Assembly (NCBI RefSeq): GCF_022834715.1
Contig: NZ_BQKC01000001.1
Span: 1 to 64,000, forward strand
Direction: 5' to 3'
DNA length: 64,000 bases
Origin: Granulimonas faecalis
GTDB taxonomy: Bacteria > Actinomycetota > Coriobacteriia > Coriobacteriales > Atopobiaceae
Shown here piece after piece: positions 1-11,359 of the stretch. The notes under the pieces were generated by a model. The model had not been told where the DNA came from, made no database searches, and was given only the letters and a program-made list of their open reading frames with translations. Position 1 is the first letter of the stretch, and each line of letters starts with the position of its first letter. Position numbers and translations under genes: made by a program.

Positions 1-60
1 TGAGCGATGCAGCCGTCGACGAGTTTTCGACAACGGGCCCGGCGTCGCCGTCCATGCCCC

Positions 61-66
61 TATAAT
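61..66 (+). promoter_or_regulatory. candidate -10 box of dnaA
   Basis: A perfect TATAAT lies 35 bases upstream of the dnaA start codon. No convincing -35 hexamer is visible at 16-18 bases spacing, so only the -10 element is claimed. Just upstream, at 15-32, is a GTCGAC...TTTTCGACA element that recurs on the other side of dnaA (1728-1746) and may be a DnaA-binding site used for autoregulation. Confidence 0.45.
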
Positions 67-100
67 GGTTCTCCCACTGTTTCCCGCACGAGGAGACCCC

Positions 101-1675
101 ATGGACCAATCGATGCAATCGGACGCCCGCCTGCTCTGGGACGACGCCACCGACCTCCTGGCCGGCACCGACGCCCCCGAGCAGCTCGTGCGCATGATGG
201 CGTCGTGCGACCCCCAGGACTTCTCGGGCGGCACCCTCACGGTGGGCGCTCCCTCCGGCTTTGCCAGCCGCGTGCTCGAGCGCGAGCGCCCCCGCCTGGA
301 GGAGGCGCTGAGCAGCGCTGCCTTCGAGCCGGTGACGGTGGCCTTCTCCGCGCCGTCGCGCGAGGTCGCCGCCCCGACCCCGGCACCCGCCGCCCTGACC
401 GCCCCGCCATCCCAGCCGGCACCCGCCGCCCAGGCCCCGGTGCCCGGGACCCAGCCGCGACCGGTCTCCACCGCGGGCGACCCCAACACCATGACCTACG
501 AGGACTACCTCGCCCTGTACGGCAAGGGCTCCCCCTCACAGGAGCCGGCCGCCCCCTCCGGGCAGGACGCCGGGCCCCAACCTGCGGGCCGCGCCGCCAA
601 CCCCCTCGTGGAGCTCTGCGGCGAGGGCGACGCCAGCCTCACCTTCGACACCTTCGTCGAGGCCGACGAGAACCGCTTCGCCCTCCAGGCCGCCAAGCAG
701 GTGGCCAACGGCTCCACGGCCTACAACCCGCTGTTCATCCACGGCAGCTCGGGCCTGGGCAAGACCCACCTGCTCCGCGCCATCCAGAACTACATCGCCA
801 CCAACGACCCGGAGCGCCAGTGCGTCTACCGCGTGGCCAGCGACTTCCGCGACGACTACGTGGCCGCCATGAACGGCAAGGACCGCTCCGTCAAGGAGAA
901 CCTCTCCCGCAACTACAAGGACATCGACGTCCTCATCCTCGACGACATCCAGCACATCGCCAACGCACAGGGGACCATGACGTTCTTCTTCGAGACGTTC
1001 AACCACCTCATCGAGCACGGCAAGCAGATCGTGCTGGCGGCCGACGTCCCGCCGGCCGAGATCGGCATGGACGAGCGCTTCACGAGCCGCATGCTGCAGG
1101 GCCTCCCCGTGGCGGTGCAGTCCCCGTCCCTCGAGTTCAAACGGGTGCTCATCGACACCTTCCACCAGCGCATGAAGGGCGGCGACGGCCCCGAGGCGGC
1201 CGGCGACCTCACCTCCGACGACCTCTCCCTCATGGCCGAGCGCGCCGGCGGCAACATCCGCTCCATCCGCGGCTTCGTGCAAAAGTGCCTGTTCACCTCG
1301 GCGGCCCTGGCGGCCGAGGGCAAGTCCATCGAGCCCGCCGACATCGTGGCCGCGGCCGCCGAGGTCTGGCCCGCCGACGGCGTGCTCATCTCCATCGACG
1401 ACATCCAGCAGATGGTGCAGTCGCAGTTCTCCGTGAGCCGCCAGGACCTCGTGAGCAACAAGCGCAACAAGGAGATCGCCCAGCCCAGACACGTGGCCAT
1501 CTACCTCGCCCGCGAGCTCACCGACTCCACGCTCCAGGAGATCGGCCGCAAGTTCGGCGGGCGTAGCCACGCCACGGTCAAGCACTCCATCGCCTGGGTG
1601 GAGGACCGTATGGACCAGGACCGCCTCTTCCACGACCAGGTCATGCGCCTGCGCGACCGCCTGGGAGGTTCGTGA
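101..1675 (+). CDS. dnaA: chromosomal replication initiator protein DnaA
   Basis: Binds DnaA boxes at oriC and opens the duplex for helicase loading. The product is 524 aa. A short N-terminal domain (about 1-90) leads into a Pro/Ala-rich linker, then the AAA+ core with Walker A GSSGLGKT at 215-222 and Walker B ILDD around 279-282. The C-terminal domain IV carries the DnaA-box-binding signature GGRSHATV near 486-493. The ATG at 101 is chosen because AGGAGA precedes it with good spacing and the sequence MDQSMQSDA then starts a normal domain I; an upstream in-frame ATG at 65 lacks this. The gene is followed by a 221-base non-coding region with origin features and then dnaN. Confidence 0.97.
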   Translation: MDQSMQSDARLLWDDATDLLAGTDAPEQLVRMMASCDPQDFSGGTLTVGAPSGFASRVLERERPRLEEALSSAAFEPVTVAFSAPSREVAAPTPAPAALTAPPSQPAPAAQAPVPGTQPRPVSTAGDPNTMTYEDYLALYGKGSPSQEPAAPSGQDAGPQPAGRAANPLVELCGEGDASLTFDTFVEADENRFALQAAKQVANGSTAYNPLFIHGSSGLGKTHLLRAIQNYIATNDPERQCVYRVASDFRDDYVAAMNGKDRSVKENLSRNYKDIDVLILDDIQHIANAQGTMTFFFETFNHLIEHGKQIVLAADVPPAEIGMDERFTSRMLQGLPVAVQSPSLEFKRVLIDTFHQRMKGGDGPEAAGDLTSDDLSLMAERAGGNIRSIRGFVQKCLFTSAALAAEGKSIEPADIVAAAAEVWPADGVLISIDDIQQMVQSQFSVSRQDLVSNKRNKEIAQPRHVAIYLARELTDSTLQEIGRKFGGRSHATVKHSIAWVEDRMDQDRLFHDQVMRLRDRLGGS

Positions 1676-1896
1676 ACATGACCGCGTTCAAAACGTCGAG
1701 AAAGCCGTTCAAAACCGGCGCCCCGCTGTCGACGGGGTTTTCGACAGGCATCCCGGCTGTCGATTTCACCCCCGGTTGTGAACAGCTACAGATGTTCTGT
1801 TCACACCCGCCCACCTGCACCGTCGACGGTCTTGAACATTTCGACACGTCCTACTGATACCACCATGTATTCTTCTTTCTAAAGAAAGGGTTAGTA
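1676..1896. other. candidate oriC (dnaA-dnaN intergenic)
   Basis: This non-coding spacer is dense in repeats. CTGTTCACA occurs as an inverted pair (1777-1785 minus, 1797-1805 plus) and matches the actinobacterial DnaA box TTGTCCACA at 7 of 9 positions. TTTTCGACA (1738-1746) and ATTTCGACA (1838-1846) also resemble DnaA boxes. GTTCAAAAC occurs twice (1686-1694, 1707-1715), and a CCGTCGACGG palindrome lies at 1820-1829. The stretch near 1850-1900 is AT-rich for this genome and could be the unwinding element. Position between dnaA and dnaN is the usual place for oriC; function is inferred. Confidence 0.65.
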
Positions 1897-3000
1897 ATGA
1901 GATTCACCGTAAGCCAGACGGCCCTGCAGAAAGCCCTTTCCGTGGTGATCAAGGGCACCGCCGCGTCCTCGACCCTGCCCATCCTCACCGGCATCAAGAT
2001 CACCGCCGGGGAGGGGACCCTGGAGTTCCAGGCCACCGACCTCGATATATCCCTCAAGCACCGTATCCCCGCCAACGTCGAGGATGGCGGGACCACGGTG
2101 GTCTCGGGCAAGATGATCGCCGGCATCGTGAAGAGCCTGCCGGACGCGCCCGTGACCTTCGACTCCGAGGGCAACTCCGTGCGCCTCTCGTGCCAGCGCT
2201 CCAAGTTCAACCTCAACACCCTCGACCCCAAGGACTTCCCCGAGTTTCCGGCCGTGGAGGCCGAGCGGTCCGTGGAGCTGCCCGCCGGCGTGCTGGCCAC
2301 CATGGTCGACCGCGTGTACCGCGTGGTGTCCCGCGACCTCTCCAAGCCCATCCTCGGCGGCATCTACCTCACGGTGGACGAGAACCTCGTGCGCCTCGTG
2401 GCCACGGACTCCTACCGCCTGGCCGTCTGCGACACCACCCTGGAGACCTCGACCCTCACCGAGCCCTTCTCCATGATCGTGACCGGCAGCGCCTTCCACG
2501 ACGCCCTGTCCATCGCCGACGCGGACGCCCCCGTGCTCATCGGCGCTGCCGCGTCCCAGGCGGTGTTCTCCTTCGGCGACACGGTCTACGTCTCCCGCCG
2601 CATCGAGGGCACGTTCCCCGACTACCGCCAGCTCCTGCCCAAGAGCTGCTCCACGTCGCTCGAGCTCCCGGTGGAGGAGGCCTCCGAGGGTCTGCGCCGC
2701 GTGTCGCTCGTGGCGGCGCAGAACCCGCGTGTGCGGTTCGACATCGACGCCGACGGCGACCTCGTGACCATGAGCGCCATGGACTCCGACGTGGGCGACG
2801 CGTCCGAGCAGGTGGAGGTGCCCGTGGAGGGTTCCTCCGTGGCCATCGGCCTCAACCACCGCTACGTCTCGGACTGCCTGAGCGCCGTGAGCGACCGCGA
2901 GAAGGTGCTGCTCGAGCTCCAGGGCGAGATGCAGCCCGCGGTGTTCAAGTCGTTCGGCACGCCCAACTACCTGCAGCTCATCATGCCCACGAGGCTCTAG
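1897..3000 (+). CDS. dnaN: DNA polymerase III beta sliding clamp
   Basis: Ring-shaped processivity clamp that tethers the replicative polymerase to DNA. The product is 367 aa, the normal bacterial length, made of three consecutive clamp folds. Recognisable features are the N-terminal MRFTVSQTALQKALSVV start, the mid-protein LATDSYRLAVC segment, and the C-terminal end LIMPTRL, which is close to the canonical clamp terminus. The ATG at 1897 is preceded by AAAGAAAGGG (1881-1890) as ribosome binding site. The recF start codon lies three bases after the stop, so dnaN and recF are almost certainly co-transcribed. Confidence 0.97.
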   Translation: MRFTVSQTALQKALSVVIKGTAASSTLPILTGIKITAGEGTLEFQATDLDISLKHRIPANVEDGGTTVVSGKMIAGIVKSLPDAPVTFDSEGNSVRLSCQRSKFNLNTLDPKDFPEFPAVEAERSVELPAGVLATMVDRVYRVVSRDLSKPILGGIYLTVDENLVRLVATDSYRLAVCDTTLETSTLTEPFSMIVTGSAFHDALSIADADAPVLIGAAASQAVFSFGDTVYVSRRIEGTFPDYRQLLPKSCSTSLELPVEEASEGLRRVSLVAAQNPRVRFDIDADGDLVTMSAMDSDVGDASEQVEVPVEGSSVAIGLNHRYVSDCLSAVSDREKVLLELQGEMQPAVFKSFGTPNYLQLIMPTRL

Positions 3001-3003
3001 TCC

Positions 3004-4098
3004 ATGGGTCTTGCCCTGGTCCGCGCCACGCTGTCCGACTGGCGGTGCGCCCACGAGCTCGAGGTCGGATTCTCCCCGGCCATGACCGTGCTCGTGGGCC
3101 CCAACGCCAGCGGCAAGACCAACACCGTGGAGGTGCTGCAGCTGCTCACGGCCGGGACCTCGTTCCGCCGCCCGTCGCCCGCGGACCTCGTGCGCCAGGG
3201 CTGCGAGGCCGGTCGGGCGGAGCTCCGGCTCGAGGGCGATGGGCGGGTGGTGGACGTCGCCTGCATCGCTACCGTGTCCTCGCGACGTTTCACGAGAAAC
3301 GGCAAGGCGGTCCGACCGTCGGCCGTGCCGGGTACCCTGCTCTCGGTGCTGTTCACCCCCGACGACCTCGACCTCGTGAAGGGGCCGGCCAAGGGGCGCC
3401 GCGGCGAGGTGGACGGCTTTGGCAGCCAGGCCAACGCGGGCTTCTCCCGGGTGTGCCGCGCCTACGCGCGCTCCGTCGAGCAGCGCAACCGCCTGCTCAA
3501 GGACCCTGCCTGCGACCTGTCGGTGCTCGACGCCTGGGACGCCTCGGTGGCCCTGGGCGGCGCTACGCTCCTCTACCACCGCATGGGGCTCGTGCGGAGG
3601 CTCGCGCCCCTCGTTCAGGAGGTCTACGGCGACATCGCGGGAGGGGAGCGCCTGGAGGTGGCCTACCGTTGCACCGTGCCCGGCGTGGAGGAGGGCATGG
3701 GCCGCGACGCCATGGCCGCCGCCATGGCCGCCGCGCTGGCCGCCGGGCGCGCCGACGACCTGCGACGGGGCGCCACCGGCGTGGGGCCGCACCGCGACGA
3801 CGTGGACTTCTCCCTCGAGGGCAGGCCGCTCCGCACGTTCGGCAGCCAGGGCCAGCAGCGCACGGCGGTGCTGGCCTGGAAGCTCGCCCAGGTGCGGTTC
3901 GCCGAGGAGCGCCTGGGTGAGCGCCCGGTGCTTCTGCTCGACGACGTGATGAGCGAGCTCGACGGCACCCGGCGCTCGGCGGTGTCGTCGTACGTGGACA
4001 CCGGCATCCAGACGGTGGTCACCACCACCCACCTGGGGTACTTTGACAGCGAGACGTTGGCGGGAGCCGAGGTGGTGCCCTATGGAGAGCATGCCTGA
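3004..4098 (+). CDS. recF: DNA replication and repair protein RecF
   Basis: SMC-like ATPase that loads RecA with RecO and RecR at single-strand gaps. The 364 aa product has the normal family length. Walker A GPNASGKT is at residues 32-39. Near the C-terminus come an ABC-type signature region (FGSQGQQRT) and Walker B LLLDDVMSELD around 310-320. The gene starts 3 bases after dnaN and its last 17 bases overlap the next gene, which fits one tight operon dnaN-recF-DUF721. Nothing unusual is seen. Confidence 0.96.
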   Translation: MGLALVRATLSDWRCAHELEVGFSPAMTVLVGPNASGKTNTVEVLQLLTAGTSFRRPSPADLVRQGCEAGRAELRLEGDGRVVDVACIATVSSRRFTRNGKAVRPSAVPGTLLSVLFTPDDLDLVKGPAKGRRGEVDGFGSQANAGFSRVCRAYARSVEQRNRLLKDPACDLSVLDAWDASVALGGATLLYHRMGLVRRLAPLVQEVYGDIAGGERLEVAYRCTVPGVEEGMGRDAMAAAMAAALAAGRADDLRRGATGVGPHRDDVDFSLEGRPLRTFGSQGQQRTAVLAWKLAQVRFAEERLGERPVLLLDDVMSELDGTRRSAVSSYVDTGIQTVVTTTHLGYFDSETLAGAEVVPYGEHA

Positions 4099-4651
4099 CA
4101 GGAACGGCGGCGGCCGGGCGCCGGGCCGCGGCGCCGTGGAGCGCCGCTGCGAGGCCGTGCGGGCCGGCGACCTCGTGGGTGCCTGCGTGGACACCCTGGC
4201 GTTCGGCGCCCGGGGCACCGAGAAGGCCGGCTGCGTGTGGAACCGCATCGCCGGCGACTCCGGTCGCCGCCACACCCGCGGCCTCTATGTGGAGGAGGTG
4301 GAGGGGGCCGACCCCGTGCTCCACGTCTACCTGGACTCCTCGCCCCTCATCCAGGACTTCCAGACCGACCACGGCCTCTACGAGCAGCGTCTCCGCTGGA
4401 GCGGTTTCCCCGTGAGCCGCGTGGTGTTCCAGCTCTCCCGCAAGGTGGGCACACCCAAGGCCGACCCGGCCCGCGTCGCCGCGCCGTCCGTGGCCCCGGT
4501 GCCCCCGCTGCCGCCCCTCTCGGCCGCCGACGCCGCCCTCGTGGAGGAGACCTGCGCCGGGTTGCCCGACTCCGTGGCCCATCAGGCGCGCTCTGCCATG
4601 GAGGCCTGCCTGCGCCGCGCCCGCGCACCCCGCCCACGGGGGCGCGGGTAG
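4082..4651 (+). CDS. DUF721/DciA-like replication-associated protein
   Basis: A 189 aa protein with the DUF721 pattern in its middle (NRIAGDSGRRHTRGLYVEEV, then a strand ending HVYLDSSPLIQDF). DUF721 proteins sit between recF and gyrB in many actinobacteria, and DciA is the helicase loader/operator in bacteria lacking DnaC or DnaI. That gives a plausible role in loading the DnaB found at 30.9 kb. The start is the ATG at 4082, overlapping recF; 4091 is an alternative and no strong ribosome binding site separates them. The C-terminus is Pro/Arg-rich. Family call is good; function is inferred from family and place. Confidence 0.75.
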   Translation: MESMPDRNGGGRAPGRGAVERRCEAVRAGDLVGACVDTLAFGARGTEKAGCVWNRIAGDSGRRHTRGLYVEEVEGADPVLHVYLDSSPLIQDFQTDHGLYEQRLRWSGFPVSRVVFQLSRKVGTPKADPARVAAPSVAPVPPLPPLSAADAALVEETCAGLPDSVAHQARSAMEACLRRARAPRPRGRG

Positions 4652-4795
4652 GCGGTTTCAGACCCCGTTGCCCCCTGTCCCGGTATCCGGGTACCTTGCG
4701 GTGCCCCAAAGGCGTCCCAGGGCCGTCGTGGTGGCCGTGGGGGCCATTTGCCCCCTATATCGACGGCCAAAAAAACGATAGACTGGATAAGTTAG

Positions 4796-6769
<1,974 letters not shown>

Positions 6770-6786
6770 ACAGAGAGGTTTGACCT

Positions 6787-9609
<2,823 letters not shown>

Positions 9610-9637
9610 CCGGCCCGTCCCGAGGGTTGACCTCCAT

Positions 9638-9675
9638 GAGGGGCCCGGTCGCGCCACGGTGCGGCCGGGCCCCTC
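9638..9675 (+). terminator. hairpin terminator after gyrA
   Basis: An 11 bp perfect stem (GAGGGGCCCGG at 9638-9648 with its complement at 9665-9675) has a 16-base loop and lies 28 bases after the gyrA stop. There is no T-tract, so it may act as a weak terminator or mRNA-stabilising hairpin. Confidence 0.5.
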
Positions 9676-9873
9676 GCGTCCCCGATGGTCCCCGGATTCC
9701 GGCTGGCGAATCGAGGGCCGTCACCGACGCCCTCGGATGGGACTTCGGCTATGCTAACCATCCAATGCGGTCCACGGTGCCGCCACGGTTTTCTCGTTCG
9801 GATGGGTACGTACGGAACACGGGAGCACAGGCGACTTTCAAGAAGAGCACGCGAGAGACAAAGGAGGCGAGCC

Positions 9874-10398
9874 ATGACGATGATTAGGGTCGACATAGAG
9901 ACGGTGGTCATCGGCGGCGGTCCTGTGGCCTCCTTGGTGGTGCTCAAACCTCGGTCCAACAGCCGGGTTGAGCCCCTTCCCATCCGCATCGGCTCCGTCG
10001 AGGCCACGGCCATCGGCATGGGCGTGGAGCATCCGGGGACGGACCGCCCCATGACCCACGACCTGCTCGGGCAGGCCATCACCGGCCTCGGGGCCACCAT
10101 CACGTCGGTGGCAATCACCAAGGTGGAGGGCACCACGTTCTTCGCGGAGGTCAACCTCACCACGCAGTCCGGCTGCCATCTCTCCCTGGACGCCCGTCCC
10201 AGCGACGCCATCGCGCTGGCCGTGCGCAGCAAGAGCCCCATCTTCGTGGCGGAGTCGGTCATGAACACGGCGAGCTACCCGGATTTCGACGCGGTCAAGC
10301 GCGAGCAGGACCGCCTGGACATCCAGGAGTTCGACAAGTTCATCTCCACGCTCTCGCCCGAGGACTTCACCACGGGTGCCGGCAGCGGCCGTCCCTGA
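9874..10398 (+). CDS. bifunctional nuclease domain (DUF151) protein
   Basis: A 174 aa protein of the BFN/DUF151 family, described as having RNase and DNase activity in plants and found widely in actinobacteria, cyanobacteria and Bacteroidota. The family core is visible as a segment ending RPMTHDLLG, then SLDARPSDAIALAVR near 108-122. The C-terminal tail is charged, as in actinobacterial members. The ATG at 9874 has AAAGGAGG at 9861-9868; longer in-frame openings upstream have no ribosome binding site. It stands alone between gyrA and two tRNA genes. The biochemical role in this organism is not known. Confidence 0.85.
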   Translation: MTMIRVDIETVVIGGGPVASLVVLKPRSNSRVEPLPIRIGSVEATAIGMGVEHPGTDRPMTHDLLGQAITGLGATITSVAITKVEGTTFFAEVNLTTQSGCHLSLDARPSDAIALAVRSKSPIFVAESVMNTASYPDFDAVKREQDRLDIQEFDKFISTLSPEDFTTGAGSGRP

Positions 10399-10472
10399 GG
10401 CACCTCGGAGAAAAAATCCTCCGACGTGGGTTGACGGGGCGGGTTGGAAGGCATAGCATCATTTCTTGCGTT

Positions 10473-10549
10473 GGGCCCATAGCTCAGTTGGTCAGAGCGT
10501 CCGGCTGATAACCGGGAGGTCACAAGTTCGAACCTTGTTGGGCCCACCA
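10473..10549 (+). tRNA. tRNA-Ile (GAT anticodon)
   Basis: Complete cloverleaf of 77 bases with encoded CCA. The acceptor stem GGGCCCA pairs fully with 10539-10545. The anticodon GAT is at 10507-10509 in the loop CTGATAA, and the T-loop TTCGAAC is present. tRNA-Ile(GAT) is usually found inside rRNA operons; here it stands with tRNA-Ala behind a protein gene. Confidence 0.97.
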
Positions 10550-10559
10550 CTTTTTTGAT

Positions 10560-10604
10560 AATAATCGCCCCAGCGTGAGCCGAGTCGCCGCTGGGGCGAT
10601 TATT
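10560..10604. repeat. 16 bp perfect hairpin between tRNA-Ile and tRNA-Ala
   Basis: AATAATCGCCCCAGCG at 10560-10575 is perfectly complementary to 10589-10604, with a 13-base loop. A T6 tract precedes rather than follows it, so it is not a standard plus-strand terminator. It most likely folds in the tRNA-Ile/tRNA-Ala precursor as a processing or stabilising hairpin. Confidence 0.8.
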
Positions 10605-10611
10605 GATATAT

Positions 10612-10687
10612 GGGGACGTAGCTCAGCTGGGAGAGCGCGGGCTTTGCAAGCCTGAGGTCGTGGGTTCGAGACCCATCGTCTCCACCA
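10612..10687 (+). tRNA. tRNA-Ala (TGC anticodon)
   Basis: Complete 76-base tRNA with encoded CCA. The acceptor GGGGACG pairs with CGTCTCC at 10677-10683 with one G-T wobble. The anticodon TGC is at 10645-10647, and the D-arm GCTCAGCTGGGAGAGC and T-loop TTCGAGA are normal. Confidence 0.97.
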
Positions 10688-10698
10688 TTTGACATATC

Positions 10699-10727
10699 GC
10701 CCGAGGCTTGCTCCTCGGGCTTTTTTT
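10699..10727 (+). terminator. rho-independent terminator after tRNA-Ala
   Basis: GCCCGAGG (10699-10706) pairs with CCTCGGGC (10713-10720) around a 6-base loop, followed at once by seven T. A textbook terminator closing the two-tRNA unit. Confidence 0.93.
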
Positions 10728-10807
10728 GTTTGCGGCGTCTGGCGGGTCGGCGTTTTGCCCTGTGTGACTGATTGTGCCGACAACGAGGGACTGCCGGGTC
10801 TTTCGGA

Positions 10808-10828
10808 AATTCGATTTAAAATCGAATT
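10808..10828. promoter_or_regulatory. perfect palindrome upstream of bacteriocin gene, candidate operator
   Basis: Half-site AATTCGATTT at 10808-10817 and its exact reverse complement at 10819-10828 surround a single base. The centre contains TAAAAT (10817-10822), one mismatch from a -10 box, but no clear -35 precedes it. A regulator binding here could block transcription of the bacteriocin gene that starts 88 bases downstream. The element is strikingly AT-rich for this chromosome. Confidence 0.5.
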
Positions 10829-10915
10829 ATGATGGGATGCCACTGGTATCCCAGTGTATCGTCTTTCGTCAAAGAGAGGGACAGATGCCCTCTCGCCGAC
10901 GGTAGGGGGGTTGTG

Positions 10916-11293
10916 ATGCGTAACCACGTGAGCTCCAAGAAGAAGACTGGGGCAGCTGCCTTCTGCCTGGCCGCACTGCTGGCAGGTTTCCTTGTCTGCA
11001 CGCCGGCGCTGGCTCAGGACCTCGACGGCCACGACGGAAAGATTGTGCTCAGCGAGAACACGATCATGCCTCGCACCGTCGTCAGGGTTAAGTACGGTGC
11101 CTCTTGGGACTATGGTTCCATTCCCATCTTGCATGGATGGTCAAACCTCACCAGCTCGTCTCATTGGCACTCCTCTATGGTCACGGCAACTGGTAAATCA
11201 GCTTGCTCAATGGCCGTGGCACCGGGACGCACCTCCTACGCCGATCTTTGGTGGGCAGCGCCTACCTATAACGCCTATTACGACATCTGGTAA
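10916..11293 (+). CDS. lactococcin 972-family bacteriocin precursor
   Basis: A 125 aa secreted peptide precursor. A basic N-terminus (SSKKK), a hydrophobic core and the cleavage site ALA-Q predict a signal peptide of 33 residues and a mature chain of about 92 residues. The C-terminal YNAYYDIW resembles the FYYNFW-type end of lactococcin 972, a lipid II-binding bacteriocin that blocks septum formation. The assignment is strengthened by the two following genes, which match the usual Lcn972 companions. The ATG at 10916 has AGGGGGG in front of it. The single Cys lies near the middle of the mature part. A strong terminator follows immediately. Confidence 0.78.
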   Translation: MRNHVSSKKKTGAAAFCLAALLAGFLVCTPALAQDLDGHDGKIVLSENTIMPRTVVRVKYGASWDYGSIPILHGWSNLTSSSHWHSSMVTATGKSACSMAVAPGRTSYADLWWAAPTYNAYYDIW

Positions 11294-11305
11294 GAGCCCT
11301 TTCAG

Positions 11306-11341
11306 GTGCCGCCGGCAAATCTCGTCCGGCGGCACTTTTTT
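11306..11341 (+). terminator. intra-operon terminator/attenuator after bacteriocin gene
   Basis: GTGCCGCCGG (11306-11315) pairs perfectly with CCGGCGGCAC (11326-11335), followed by six T. Read-through past it would supply the downstream membrane protein and ATPase at a lower level than the bacteriocin itself. The next gene's ribosome binding site (AAAAAGGAG) begins right after the T-tract. Confidence 0.92.
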
Positions 11342-11359
11342 CTTAAAAAGGAGTCCACC

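Noticed and set aside
1891-4275. 794-codon minus-strand frame opposite dnaN and recF
   Set aside because: Composition typical of a shadow, no motifs, no ribosome binding site.
10551-10604. Rho-independent terminator after tRNA-Ile
   Set aside because: The T-tract lies before the hairpin on the plus strand, so it cannot act as a standard terminator there.
10829-10915. Upstream start for the bacteriocin precursor (MMGCHWYPSV...)
   Set aside because: Would place 29 hydrophilic residues before the signal peptide; the ATG at 10916 has its own ribosome binding site.
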